Shown here one piece after another: positions 1 to 6,385 of a stretch of 28,334 nucleotides of DNA. The notes below the pieces were generated by a model. The model had not been told where the DNA came from, made no database searches, and saw nothing but the letters and a program-made list of their open reading frames with translations. Source of the stretch: Nitrospiraceae bacterium. Its GTDB lineage: Bacteria; Nitrospirota; Thermodesulfovibrionia; UBA6902. A program made the position numbers and the translations under genes. The stretch covers positions 1,990,204 through 2,018,537 of the forward strand of contig CP070644.1 in assembly GCA_020354155.1 (NCBI GenBank), read 5' to 3'. Within the stretch, counting starts at the first letter, position 1. Every line of letters starts with the position of its first letter.

Positions 1-1237
1 GAATAACAAATGTTGCAACTGCTGTATAGCCTGCAGTTGCGGCTACGCCAACAAACTGAACGGACATCTGAGCTGAGATGGTACCGATGCCTTCAGCGAG
101 GCCCTGTCCGCTGAATATCCCCAGCCCTGAAGATGCAAAGACACCGGCAAGCATCGTGCCCGTAATCCCGCCCACTCCGTGTCCCGGGAAGACGTCCAGA
201 GAATCATCAACCTTCAGAACAGTTTTCATATATAACACTGCGTTAAAACAGACAATACCGGCTATGATGCCAATGACCAATGCTCCTGCCGGCCCTACGA
301 AACCGGATGCGGGTGTTATGGTGCCTAAACCTGCAACCATACCGGTCACTGTACCGAGAGCAGTAGGCTTGCCGAATTTTTTCCACTCATAAAACATCCA
401 TGTCATCGCCCCTGCAGCAGCGGAAATATGAGTAACCAGCATCGCCATAGCAGCATCTCCGTTTGCGGCAAGTGCGCTTCCACCGTTGAATCCGAACCAG
501 CCCACCCACAACATGCCCGCTCCTTTGACGGTCATGGTCATGTTATGGGGAGGCATCGATGAATGAGGAAAGCCGTCACGATGTCCCAGTACAAGGGCAG
601 CCACAAGGGATGCAACGCCGGCTGTGATATGTACTACCGTGCCTCCGGCAAAATCAAGGAGCCCCATCTCCTGCAGCCAGCCTCCGCCCCATACCCAGTG
701 AGTAATTGGACAATAGACAGCAATCAGCCATAATGCAGAAAAGAGCAATATTGAGGAGAACTTCATCCGCTCCGCAAACCCGCCTATTATAAGCGCCGGG
801 GTGATAATGGCAAAGGTCATCTGAAAAAGCGCAAAGAGGGACTCAGGGATTGTGCCGCTGAGCGTGCCTTCCAGCATGCCTGCAAAGAACATCTTTGAAA
901 GCCCTCCTGTGAAGGCATTCCCATCAGAAAAGGCAATGCTGTAACCGCCGGCAAGCCAGAGGATAGTAACAATGCCTGATATTGCAAAACACTGCAGCAG
1001 TACGGAGAGCACATTCTTTGTCCTTACCAATCCGCCGTAGAATAATGCCAGACCCGGCAGGGTCATAAAAAGAACGAGGGCAGTTGCAACCAGTATCCAT
1101 GCTGTGTCACCTGTATCCAGTGTTGCTGTTTCCCCTGCAAACGCCGAGCCTCCCATGATAAGGAAGGAGATAATCAAGAGTATAACTTTACTTCCTAAAT
1201 TTTGATTTTTAATTTTTGATGTTTGATTTTTTATCAC
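1..1237 (-). CDS. amt: Ammonium transporter Amt (C-terminus beyond window edge)
   Basis: Integral inner-membrane ammonium channel of the Amt/MEP/Rh family. I translated it without interruption for about 412 codons; it runs off the left edge. After a signal-like hydrophobic N-terminus come the family segments FYGGLVRTKN, FAERMKFSS and WVGWFGFNGGS. The two pore histidines lie in GGTVVHITAG and FPGHGVGG. The chosen start is a GTG at 1235-1237, preceded by GAGGA six bases upstream and overlapping the restored PII stop as GTGA, which implies translational coupling. The first 16 or so residues come from an AT-rich repetitive stretch (NQTSKIKNQN), so a downstream start such as the ATG at 1157 cannot be excluded. 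It is the second gene of a PII-Amt unit and is close in sequence to the Amt at 1770-3092. Confidence 0.93.
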   Translation of the reverse strand, partial: MIKNQTSKIKNQNLGSKVILLIISFLIMGGSAFAGETATLDTGDTAWILVATALVLFMTLPGLALFYGGLVRTKNVLSVLLQCFAISGIVTILWLAGGYSIAFSDGNAFTGGLSKMFFAGMLEGTLSGTIPESLFALFQMTFAIITPALIIGGFAERMKFSSILLFSALWLIAVYCPITHWVWGGGWLQEMGLLDFAGGTVVHITAGVASLVAALVLGHRDGFPHSSMPPHNMTMTVKGAGMLWVGWFGFNGGSALAANGDAAMAMLVTHISAAAGAMTWMFYEWKKFGKPTALGTVTGMVAGLGTITPASGFVGPAGALVIGIIAGIVCFNAVLYMKTVLKVDDSLDVFPGHGVGGITGTMLAGVFASSGLGIFSGQGLAEGIGTISAQMSVQFVGVAATAGYTAVATFVI

Positions 1238-1571
1238 AGTGCTTCCTCGCCCCTTTCTCCCGTTCTTATTCTGATGACACCTTCAAGGTCGTAGACAAAG
1301 ATCTTGCCTCACCTATCTCGCCCGTGTTCGCGCTTGTCTGGATTGCGGAGAGGATAGCATCCAGTTTTTCCCCCTGTACAGGCACCTCGACCTTTATCTT
1401 TGGCAGGAACTGGACCTCGTATTCCAGTCCTCTGTATACCTCCATATGCCCTTTCCATCTGCCGAATCCCTTAACCTCTATGGCAGTCATGCTCTGTACG
1501 TTAATTTCCGTGAGTGCCTTTCTCACATCATCGAGCTTGAAGTGCTTGATGATTGCTGCAACCATTTTCAC
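1234..1571 (-). CDS. glnK: PII nitrogen regulatory protein with apparent frameshift near the C-terminus
   Basis: PII signal protein that binds ATP/ADP and 2-oxoglutarate and normally gates the linked Amt channel. The GTG start at 1571 follows a GGGAGGG ribosome site. The T-loop with Tyr51 (YRGLEY) is intact. As read, the frame ends at 1266 after 101 residues with a non-homologous tail following TGEIGE. Adding one base near 1306-1309 (GAGGCAAG to GAGGGCAAG) restores GKIFVYDLEGVIRIRTGE and a stop at 1234-1236 that overlaps the amt start. The frameshift would remove the B-loop end and the C-loop RIRTGE, which binds nucleotide phosphates. Position 39 is Trp where the paralogue at 3510-3848 and most PII proteins have Gln. 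The indel could be a sequencing error or a recent mutation; downstream conservation favours either of these over old decay. Confidence 0.85.
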
Positions 1572-1616
1572 GGGACATCCCTCCCGATTTGTAATAATAA
1601 AAATCAGGAAAGAGAT

Positions 1617-1632
1617 ATCAAGATGCGTGCCA
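1617..1632 (-). promoter_or_regulatory. Probable sigma-54 promoter of the glnK-amt unit
   Basis: The minus strand reads TGGCAC-GCATC-TTGAT. The -24 GG and the spacing fit the TGGCAC-N5-TTGC consensus, but the -12 element has GA instead of GC, so it is the weakest of the four promoters here. The predicted transcript start is near 1606, about 35 bases before the GTG, which leaves room for the GGGAGGG ribosome site. Confidence 0.6.
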
Positions 1633-1673
1633 CAGAAAAAACCTTATTTTACGAGAGGGATGGATGCGGGAAA

Positions 1674-1708
1674 CCCTACAAAATTGTTATAACTTCAATT
1701 TTGTAGGG
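1674..1708. promoter_or_regulatory. Inverted repeat / candidate enhancer site upstream of glnK-amt
   Basis: A perfect 13-base inverted repeat, CCCTACAAAATTG and CAATTTTGTAGGG, is separated by 9 bases. It contains the shared motif TTGTTAT-N4-TCAATTTTGTA (1684-1705). It lies about 70-100 bases upstream of the predicted start, where sigma-54 activators usually bind. Related motifs stand before the other two Amt units. Confidence 0.65.
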
Positions 1709-1769
1709 TTAAACGTTTTCAAAGATCAGTAACAAACCGAAGGTATCTATAAATTACTGAAGAGTACTT

Positions 1770-3092
1770 CTACAGATTGTACCCTGCTTCTTCATGGTCG
1801 CTGATATCCAGACCCTGTACTTCGTCTTTATCCTCAGCACGGAGACCTATCGTCATATCTATTAACTTGAGCGATGTGAAAGATACTGCACTGCTCCATG
1901 CCAGGGTCAGCAATATGCTCTTAATCTGTGCACATATCTGTGCTCCAACACCTGCTGCCTCTATCCCGGCTCCACCCATGAATTCAGCTGCACAGAGCCC
2001 TGTCAATGTTGCACCGATCATGCCGCCTACTCCATGCACGCCAAACACATCAAGGCTGTCATCATAGCCCAGGGTCCGCTTCATGGAAGTAGCTGAAAAA
2101 TAGCATAGTGATCCTGAAAGAAATCCTATAAGGAGCGCTCCCATTGGCCCTGCTGTTCCAGATGCCGGTGTTATTGCGACCAGGCCGGCCACTGCTCCTG
2201 TTGCGATACCAACAGCTGTTGGTTTGCCTGAACGGAGCCATTCTACAAGCATCCAGCTCAATGCGGCTGTTGCCGTTGAGATCTGGGTAACAAGCATTGC
2301 CATTCCGGCAGTTCCGTCAGCAGCAAGCTCACTGCCGGCATTAAATCCGAACCACCCGACCCAGAGCATTCCTGTTCCGATAAGGACAAAGGGGACATTA
2401 TGGGGAAGCATGGCAGCCTCGCCAAACCCCTTGCGTTTACCCACAAGCAGGCAGGCAACAAGGGCAGCTATACCTGCATTAACATGAACTACTGTCCCGC
2501 CGGCAAAATCAAGGACACCCCAATTCACAAAAAGAGCTCCCTCACCTCCCCACGCCATATGGCAGATGGGAAGATAGGAAAGAGTAAACCATATTGTCAC
2601 AAAAAGCATTACAGCGCTGAATTTCATTCTTTCTGCAAAGGCACCTACCATAAGCGCCGGGGTGATGATTGCAAAGGTCATCTGGAATATCACAAATACC
2701 GTCTCGGGAATTGTGCCTGAAACACTGTCAACCCCAACCCCGTTGAGAAAGACCTTGCTCAACCCTCCGAAGAGCGAATGGAAGTTGAAGGTCCCCGGTA
2801 CCATCCCTGTTCCGTCGAAGGCAATGCTGTACCCATAGATGACCCACAGGATAGACATGAGACAGGTGATGGCAAAGCACTGGACAAAGATGGAGAGCAC
2901 GTTCTTTGACCGCACCAGACCGCCATAAAAGAGCGAGAGCCCCGGTATGGTCATGAACAGCACGAGTGCTGTTGCAACGATCATCCAGGCGGTATCGCCG
3001 GTGTTGATTGTTCCTGCCTCTTCCGCAAAAGACTTGATAGGCAGGGCCAGTATACCGAGGAAGATAGCTGAAATAAGATTCTTAAATTTCAT
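1770..3092 (-). CDS. amt: Ammonium transporter Amt
   Basis: A 440-residue Amt/MEP/Rh family channel of normal length. It has a cleavable-looking signal peptide ending near KSFAEEAG, then FYGGLVRSKN, FAERMKFSA and WVGWFGFNAGSE. The two pore histidines are in GGTVVHVNAG and FGVHGVGG. It begins 4 bases after the stop of the small HTH gene (3097-3270), so the two form one unit driven by the sigma-54 promoter at 3290-3304. The cytosolic C-terminus (DEVQGLDISDHEEAGYNL) is the usual Amt tail contacted in gating. No PII gene follows directly; the next gene downstream is the separate glnK-amt unit. Confidence 0.97.
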   Translation of the reverse strand: MKFKNLISAIFLGILALPIKSFAEEAGTINTGDTAWMIVATALVLFMTIPGLSLFYGGLVRSKNVLSIFVQCFAITCLMSILWVIYGYSIAFDGTGMVPGTFNFHSLFGGLSKVFLNGVGVDSVSGTIPETVFVIFQMTFAIITPALMVGAFAERMKFSAVMLFVTIWFTLSYLPICHMAWGGEGALFVNWGVLDFAGGTVVHVNAGIAALVACLLVGKRKGFGEAAMLPHNVPFVLIGTGMLWVGWFGFNAGSELAADGTAGMAMLVTQISTATAALSWMLVEWLRSGKPTAVGIATGAVAGLVAITPASGTAGPMGALLIGFLSGSLCYFSATSMKRTLGYDDSLDVFGVHGVGGMIGATLTGLCAAEFMGGAGIEAAGVGAQICAQIKSILLTLAWSSAVSFTSLKLIDMTIGLRAEDKDEVQGLDISDHEEAGYNL

Positions 3093-3096
3093 TGCC

Positions 3097-3270
3097 TTAA
3101 TAACCCCCTTTTCTGATTTCTATTCCGTATTTTTTTATCTTGTATCCGATTACTCTTTCAGTAATGCCCAGTTTCTTGGCAGCCTGAGCCATGATATAAC
3201 TGCATTCATCGAGTGCTTTTTTTATGGCATCTTTTTCATATGCCTCTATTCTGCTTTTTAAAGAAATCAT
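3097..3270 (-). CDS. Stand-alone Fis/NtrC-type helix-turn-helix protein
   Basis: A 57-residue protein that is essentially only the Fis-type (HTH_8) DNA-binding domain found at the C-terminus of NtrC/NifA activators. Residues about 3-52 match the pattern LKxRIExxEKxxIxxAL...AAKKLGITERVIGYKIKKYGI. There is no receiver or AAA+ ATPase domain, so it cannot activate sigma-54 by itself. I chose the ATG at 3270 over 3279 because the predicted transcript start (about 3278) falls inside the upstream ATG and because MISLKSRIE aligns with MTSLKKRIE of the paralogue at 6009-6233. The transcript would be nearly leaderless, with no ribosome site visible. It is first in an operon with amt. A DNA-binding modulator of the regulon is my inference. 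Confidence 0.85.
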   Translation of the reverse strand: MISLKSRIEAYEKDAIKKALDECSYIMAQAAKKLGITERVIGYKIKKYGIEIRKGGY

Positions 3271-3289
3271 GATAATCATGCGAATAATA

Positions 3290-3304
3290 GCGAGAACTAT
3301 GCCA
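3290..3304 (-). promoter_or_regulatory. Sigma-54 promoter of the HTH-amt operon
   Basis: The minus strand reads TGGCAT-AGTTC-TCGC, with GG and GC ten bases apart as required for -24/-12 promoters. The predicted start is near 3278. The -24/-12 core resembles the promoters at 6246-6260 and 7924-7938 (TGGCAT...TCGC). Confidence 0.85.
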
Positions 3305-3355
3305 GATCGAAAGGCCTTGTAATATAAAGAAAGTGCTAAGGCTATAATTACAAAA

Positions 3356-3381
3356 TTGTTATTTATTAAGACAAATTTGTA
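3356..3381. promoter_or_regulatory. Shared TTGTTAT-N8-ACAAATTTGTA site
   Basis: Contains TTGTTAT, 8 bases, then ACAAATTTGTA; the overlapping ACAAAATTGT at 3350-3359 and ACAAATTTGT at 3371-3380 are each palindromic or nearly so, with centres 21 bases apart. It is 72-102 bases upstream of the predicted start, consistent with an activator binding site. Confidence 0.7.
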
Positions 3382-3439
3382 TGACGTTTTTGTGCAGGTG
3401 TGTTAATGAAAGACATGATGCGGCCTATTTATGGGTGGA

Positions 3440-3466
3440 CCGCAGCCCCTGAAAAAGGGGCTGCGG
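3440..3466 (-). terminator. Strong GC-rich hairpin after the HTH-porin-amt-glnK operon
   Basis: A perfect 10-base stem, CCGCAGCCCC and GGGGCTGCGG, with a 7-base loop, lies 44 bases past the PII stop. No U-tract follows on the minus strand, so it may be a 3'-end stabiliser or a Rho-type end rather than a classical intrinsic terminator. Confidence 0.5.
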
Positions 3467-3509
3467 TGGAGGGAATGAAGTATAGTGGATGTTTAGAACA
3501 CTCTGTTCA

Positions 3510-3848
3510 TTACAGTGCTTCTTCTCCTCTTTCTCCTGTCCTGATTCGGACAACATCTTCAAGGTCGTAGACAAAAATTTTCCCGTCTCCAATCTCGCCT
3601 GTTTTCGCCTTTTCCTGAATTGCCCTGATAACATCGTCAAGCTTGTTTCCAGGCACAGCAACCTCAATTTTAACCTTTGGCAGAAACTTGACCTCGTACT
3701 CTACTCCTCTGTAGACTTCCATGTGGCCCTTTTGTCTTCCAAAACCTTTTACTTCAATTGCGGTCATACCCTGGACACCGATTTTATTCAGGGCATCACG
3801 GACTTCATCGAGTTTGAAATGTTTTATAATGGCTGAAACCATCTTCAT
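3510..3848 (-). CDS. glnK: PII nitrogen regulatory protein GlnK/GlnB
   Basis: An intact 112-residue PII protein. It binds ATP/ADP and 2-oxoglutarate and is expected to block Amt when nitrogen is plentiful. Visible features are the T-loop with Arg38-Gln39-Lys40 and Tyr51 (YRGVEY), the possible uridylylation site; FLPKVKIE; the B-loop TGEIGDGKIFV; and the C-loop RIRTGE. AGGAGG sits 8 bases before the ATG. It is the last gene of HTH-porin-amt-glnK, 31 bases after amt. It is very similar to the frameshifted copy at 1234-1571 but keeps Gln39, so it should sense 2-oxoglutarate normally. Confidence 0.97.
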   Translation of the reverse strand: MKMVSAIIKHFKLDEVRDALNKIGVQGMTAIEVKGFGRQKGHMEVYRGVEYEVKFLPKVKIEVAVPGNKLDDVIRAIQEKAKTGEIGDGKIFVYDLEDVVRIRTGERGEEAL

Positions 3849-3879
3849 AGTAGTATCCTCCTATTCGCTTTCAGATTGT

Positions 3880-5214
3880 TTACAAGGCACTGCTCTTGGC
3901 TGCAGGACGAAGTGCAAGGTCCGGGTATGCCTCAAGACCGTGCTCGCCAAGATCCAGCCCCTCAACTTCCTCTTCTTCCGATACACGCAGGCCCATTGTT
4001 GCCTTAACGACTGAAAATATTACAGTAGCTGCAACTGCTGTTGTGATGCCGTAGGCTCCGGCTCCCAGTAACTGTATGCCAAACTGTTTGAGTCCTGCCA
4101 TAGCGCCGAAGAGACCCACTGCAAGAGTGCCCCATATGCCGCAGACAAGGTGTACGGATATTGCACCGACAGGATCGTCGATCTTCAATCTGTCAATTGC
4201 CATGACCGATACCACAACAAGGCCTCCGGCGATCAGTCCGATCCAGAAGGATGAACCGAGTCCCATCTGGTCTGCACCGGCGGTGATGCCGACAAGACCG
4301 GCAAGGCAGCCGTTCAATACCATCGAAAGGTCAGGTTTTTTGGATATTATCCAGGTCGTGATCATGGCGCCCACGATCCCTGCGGCAGCAGCTATGCAGG
4401 TTGTGACCAGTGTAAGTGAAACCAGTGCCGGATCAGCGCTTAAAACTGAACCACCATTAAAACCAAACCAGCCAAGCCAGAGCAGAAATACGCCTATTGT
4501 TGCAAGAGGCATACTGTGTCCAGGTATTGGCTTGATCTTGCCATTCACATATTTGCCTTTCCGTGCTCCGAGCATTATGGCACCGATAAGGGCTCCCCAG
4601 CCTCCGACGGAATGAACAAGGGTAGAACCTGCAAAATCATAGAACCCCATGCTGTCCAGCCAACCGCCGCCCCATTTCCATGAACCGGTGATGGGATACA
4701 CGAGCCCTACAAAAATAGCGGAAAATACGAGGAACGAATTCAGTTTGATCCGTTCCGCTACTGCTCCTGAAACGATGGTCGCTGCAGTAGCTGCGAACAT
4801 GCCCTGAAACAGGAAGTCTGTCCAGTAGGTGTACCCTTCATTATATGCAAGGTCCAGGGCACCCGCCACTGTTGGAAAGGGCAGGCCAAAGCCGGCGAAA
4901 CCGAAAATGCCGTTAAATTCACCGGGGTACATGAGGCTAAAGCCGAGCCATGCATAGGTCAATAGTCCTATTGCCGGTATCAGCGTATTCTTGAACAGAA
5001 TGTTTACCGTGTTCTTTGATCGGGTCAGGCCTGCCTCAAGAGACGCAAAACCGAGATGCATGATGAACACCAGGAATGTTGCCACCATCATCCAGACATT
5101 GCTGATGGTCAAACCCAGCGAGGGGCCTGCAGCAGGAGCTGCTTCTTCTGCAAAAGCAGGCACTGCCAATGCCATCAGGAATAACATTAATTTTATTATC
5201 AGTTTACTCTTCAT
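3880..5214 (-). CDS. amt: Ammonium transporter Amt (divergent subgroup)
   Basis: A 444-residue ammonium channel from a different Amt subgroup than the two others here: it has LEAGLTRSKN in place of FYGGLVRSKN, and VAERIKLNS. A signal peptide ends near PAFAEEAAP. The pore histidines are in STLVHSVGG and AISVHLVCG. The cytosolic tail reads EEEEVEGLDLGEHGLEAYPD. AAGGAGG lies 8 bases before the ATG and overlaps the end of the porin gene. It is third in the operon HTH-porin-amt-glnK, so PII control by the gene downstream is likely. Two Amt subgroups in one locus suggest channels with different affinity or gating, which the sequence alone cannot show. Confidence 0.97.
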   Translation of the reverse strand: MKSKLIIKLMLFLMALAVPAFAEEAAPAAGPSLGLTISNVWMMVATFLVFIMHLGFASLEAGLTRSKNTVNILFKNTLIPAIGLLTYAWLGFSLMYPGEFNGIFGFAGFGLPFPTVAGALDLAYNEGYTYWTDFLFQGMFAATAATIVSGAVAERIKLNSFLVFSAIFVGLVYPITGSWKWGGGWLDSMGFYDFAGSTLVHSVGGWGALIGAIMLGARKGKYVNGKIKPIPGHSMPLATIGVFLLWLGWFGFNGGSVLSADPALVSLTLVTTCIAAAAGIVGAMITTWIISKKPDLSMVLNGCLAGLVGITAGADQMGLGSSFWIGLIAGGLVVVSVMAIDRLKIDDPVGAISVHLVCGIWGTLAVGLFGAMAGLKQFGIQLLGAGAYGITTAVAATVIFSVVKATMGLRVSEEEEVEGLDLGEHGLEAYPDLALRPAAKSSAL

Positions 5215-5228
5215 TTTTCATTCCTCCT

Positions 5229-5981
5229 TTAGAAGCTTAAAGTTACATTCAGTCCGCCATAGACAAAACTGTCCTTGGCTTTACCGGTAGCATCAAGATT
5301 CATAATTGCATTCTCTGCGTCATCACTGAGTGCAAAGGTTGCTGCAATCACAGGCTCTATGGACAGGGCGTCGGTAATCGGGATGCTCACCGATGCAGAC
5401 AGCTCGCCGTTGTAGAGGTCGCTGAAGTCATTACCGGCAGCGTCAGTACCCATTACCGAGTTATCAAAATTAACGCTTGCTGATGCCCCAAGGTTCAGGG
5501 CATACTTTTCAGCGAACTCAAAAGAGTGCCCTATTGAGGCAACAAGGAATGCTCCGTCGCCCTGATCAAAGTCAACGTACAGTGTCGCGCTTGGGCTGAG
5601 CACTGTGTCGTAGCTGACTGTGAGATATATCTCCTGTGTGTCGCTTCCACCGGGAAACGCGTAGTAGATATACCCGGCATCAAAGCTGAATTTATCTACT
5701 CCAAATGTGTAATTTAGTGTAAGATCTGTTTCTGTAACGCCTGCAGTGGTGAGGCTGTTCGTGTTGTCATCCCAATTTGCCCAGAGGTTGGCTCCAAAAC
5801 CGCCGTAGGTTACTCCTACTGAAGGCTGAATAACAAAGCCGTCAGAGAGCCTCTGTCCTCGCCATGCGTAGTGGCTCATGAAAGCGGCTGAAGCACTGGC
5901 CGACTTTTCAACCTCTGCTCCGGCGTTAAAAGGCGCTGCTGCCATTCCAATCAAGACTAAAACTACCAAAATCTTTTTCAT
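5229..5981 (-). CDS. Putative outer-membrane porin (TorF/TIGR02001-like)
   Basis: A 250-residue secreted protein with signal peptide MKKILVVLVLIGMAAAPFNAGA, then alternating-hydrophobicity strands rich in Gly, Tyr and Asp, ending in Phe as outer-membrane barrels do. The early segment AWRGQRLSDGFVIQPSV resembles the FRG-x-SDG-x-Q start of the TIGR02001 (TorF-type putative porin) family. I chose the ATG at 5981 because GGGGAAGAG precedes it and the signal peptide starts there; an upstream ATG at 6002 would add seven charged residues. It lies between the HTH gene and amt in one operon, so passage of ammonium or small amines across the outer membrane is a reasonable guess. Substrate unknown. Confidence 0.8.
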   Translation of the reverse strand: MKKILVVLVLIGMAAAPFNAGAEVEKSASASAAFMSHYAWRGQRLSDGFVIQPSVGVTYGGFGANLWANWDDNTNSLTTAGVTETDLTLNYTFGVDKFSFDAGYIYYAFPGGSDTQEIYLTVSYDTVLSPSATLYVDFDQGDGAFLVASIGHSFEFAEKYALNLGASASVNFDNSVMGTDAAGNDFSDLYNGELSASVSIPITDALSIEPVIAATFALSDDAENAIMNLDATGKAKDSFVYGGLNVTLSF

Positions 5982-6008
5982 TTTCTCTTCCCCTTTGTTC
6001 ATTAAATG

Positions 6009-6233
6009 TTATTGATTCATGCTCCTGTTCTTTCCATCGGTACTGCTCACATCCGCTTCACCATAGCTCACCTCCTTCATCTTTATTTCATATTTCCTGA
6101 TCTTGTAAGCGATCATGCGCTCAGTAATTCCAAGCCTTCGTGTAGCCCTTGCCTGGACCCAGGCGCATTCCTTAAGGGCAGCGAGCATTTCTCGTTTCTC
6201 AATGAGTTCGATTCTCTTTTTCAATGAAGTCAT
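6009..6233 (-). CDS. Stand-alone Fis/NtrC-type helix-turn-helix protein (paralogue)
   Basis: A 74-residue protein of the same kind as the one at 3097-3270. Residues about 3-52 form a Fis-type HTH (LKKRIELIEKREMLAAL...RATRRLGITERMIAYKIRKYEIK), followed by a polar tail ending GKNRSMNQ. It lacks any ATPase or receiver domain. It is first in the operon with porin, amt and glnK; the stop lies 27 bases before the porin ATG. The predicted sigma-54 transcript start (6234) is one base before the ATG, so the mRNA appears leaderless. The recognition segment GITERMIAYKIRKY resembles GITERVIGYKIKKY of the paralogue, so both may bind the same sites. The function is inferred. Confidence 0.85.
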   Translation of the reverse strand: MTSLKKRIELIEKREMLAALKECAWVQARATRRLGITERMIAYKIRKYEIKMKEVSYGEADVSSTDGKNRSMNQ

Positions 6234-6245
6234 GGAATGACTATT

Positions 6246-6260
6246 GCGAAAACCATGCCA
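6246..6260 (-). promoter_or_regulatory. Sigma-54 promoter of the HTH-porin-amt-glnK operon
   Basis: The minus strand reads TGGCAT-GGTTT-TCGC with correct -24/-12 spacing. The predicted start at about 6234 directly abuts the ATG at 6233. The 17 bases from the -24 element are the same as in the promoter at 7924-7938. Confidence 0.87.
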
Positions 6261-6325
6261 AGATGTAAGCTCTTGAAAATAATGAAAAGATATTTCAGGA
6301 TAACGACTTTAATGTAGTTTAATTA

Positions 6326-6355
6326 ACAATTTTGTTATTTAAAGACAAATTTGTA
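6326..6355. promoter_or_regulatory. Shared TTGTTAT-N6-ACAAATTTGTA site
   Basis: ACAATTTTGT (6326-6335) and ACAAATTTGT (6345-6354) are paired, and the core reads TTGTTAT, 6 bases, ACAAATTTGTA. It is about 92-120 bases upstream of the predicted sigma-54 start, so it is a candidate activator site. Confidence 0.7.
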
Positions 6356-6385
6356 GGTAATGGAGGCGGATAAAAAACAGGAGTA

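Noticed and set aside
1266..1571. PII protein of 101 residues as a natural short form
   Set aside because: The tail after TGEIGE has no PII similarity while the +1 frame restores the family C-terminus and the coupling with amt.
1684..6355. NifA-type sites TGT-N10-ACA
   Set aside because: TGT and ACA are present in two sites but 9 and 11 bases apart, not 10, so classical NifA binding is not supported.
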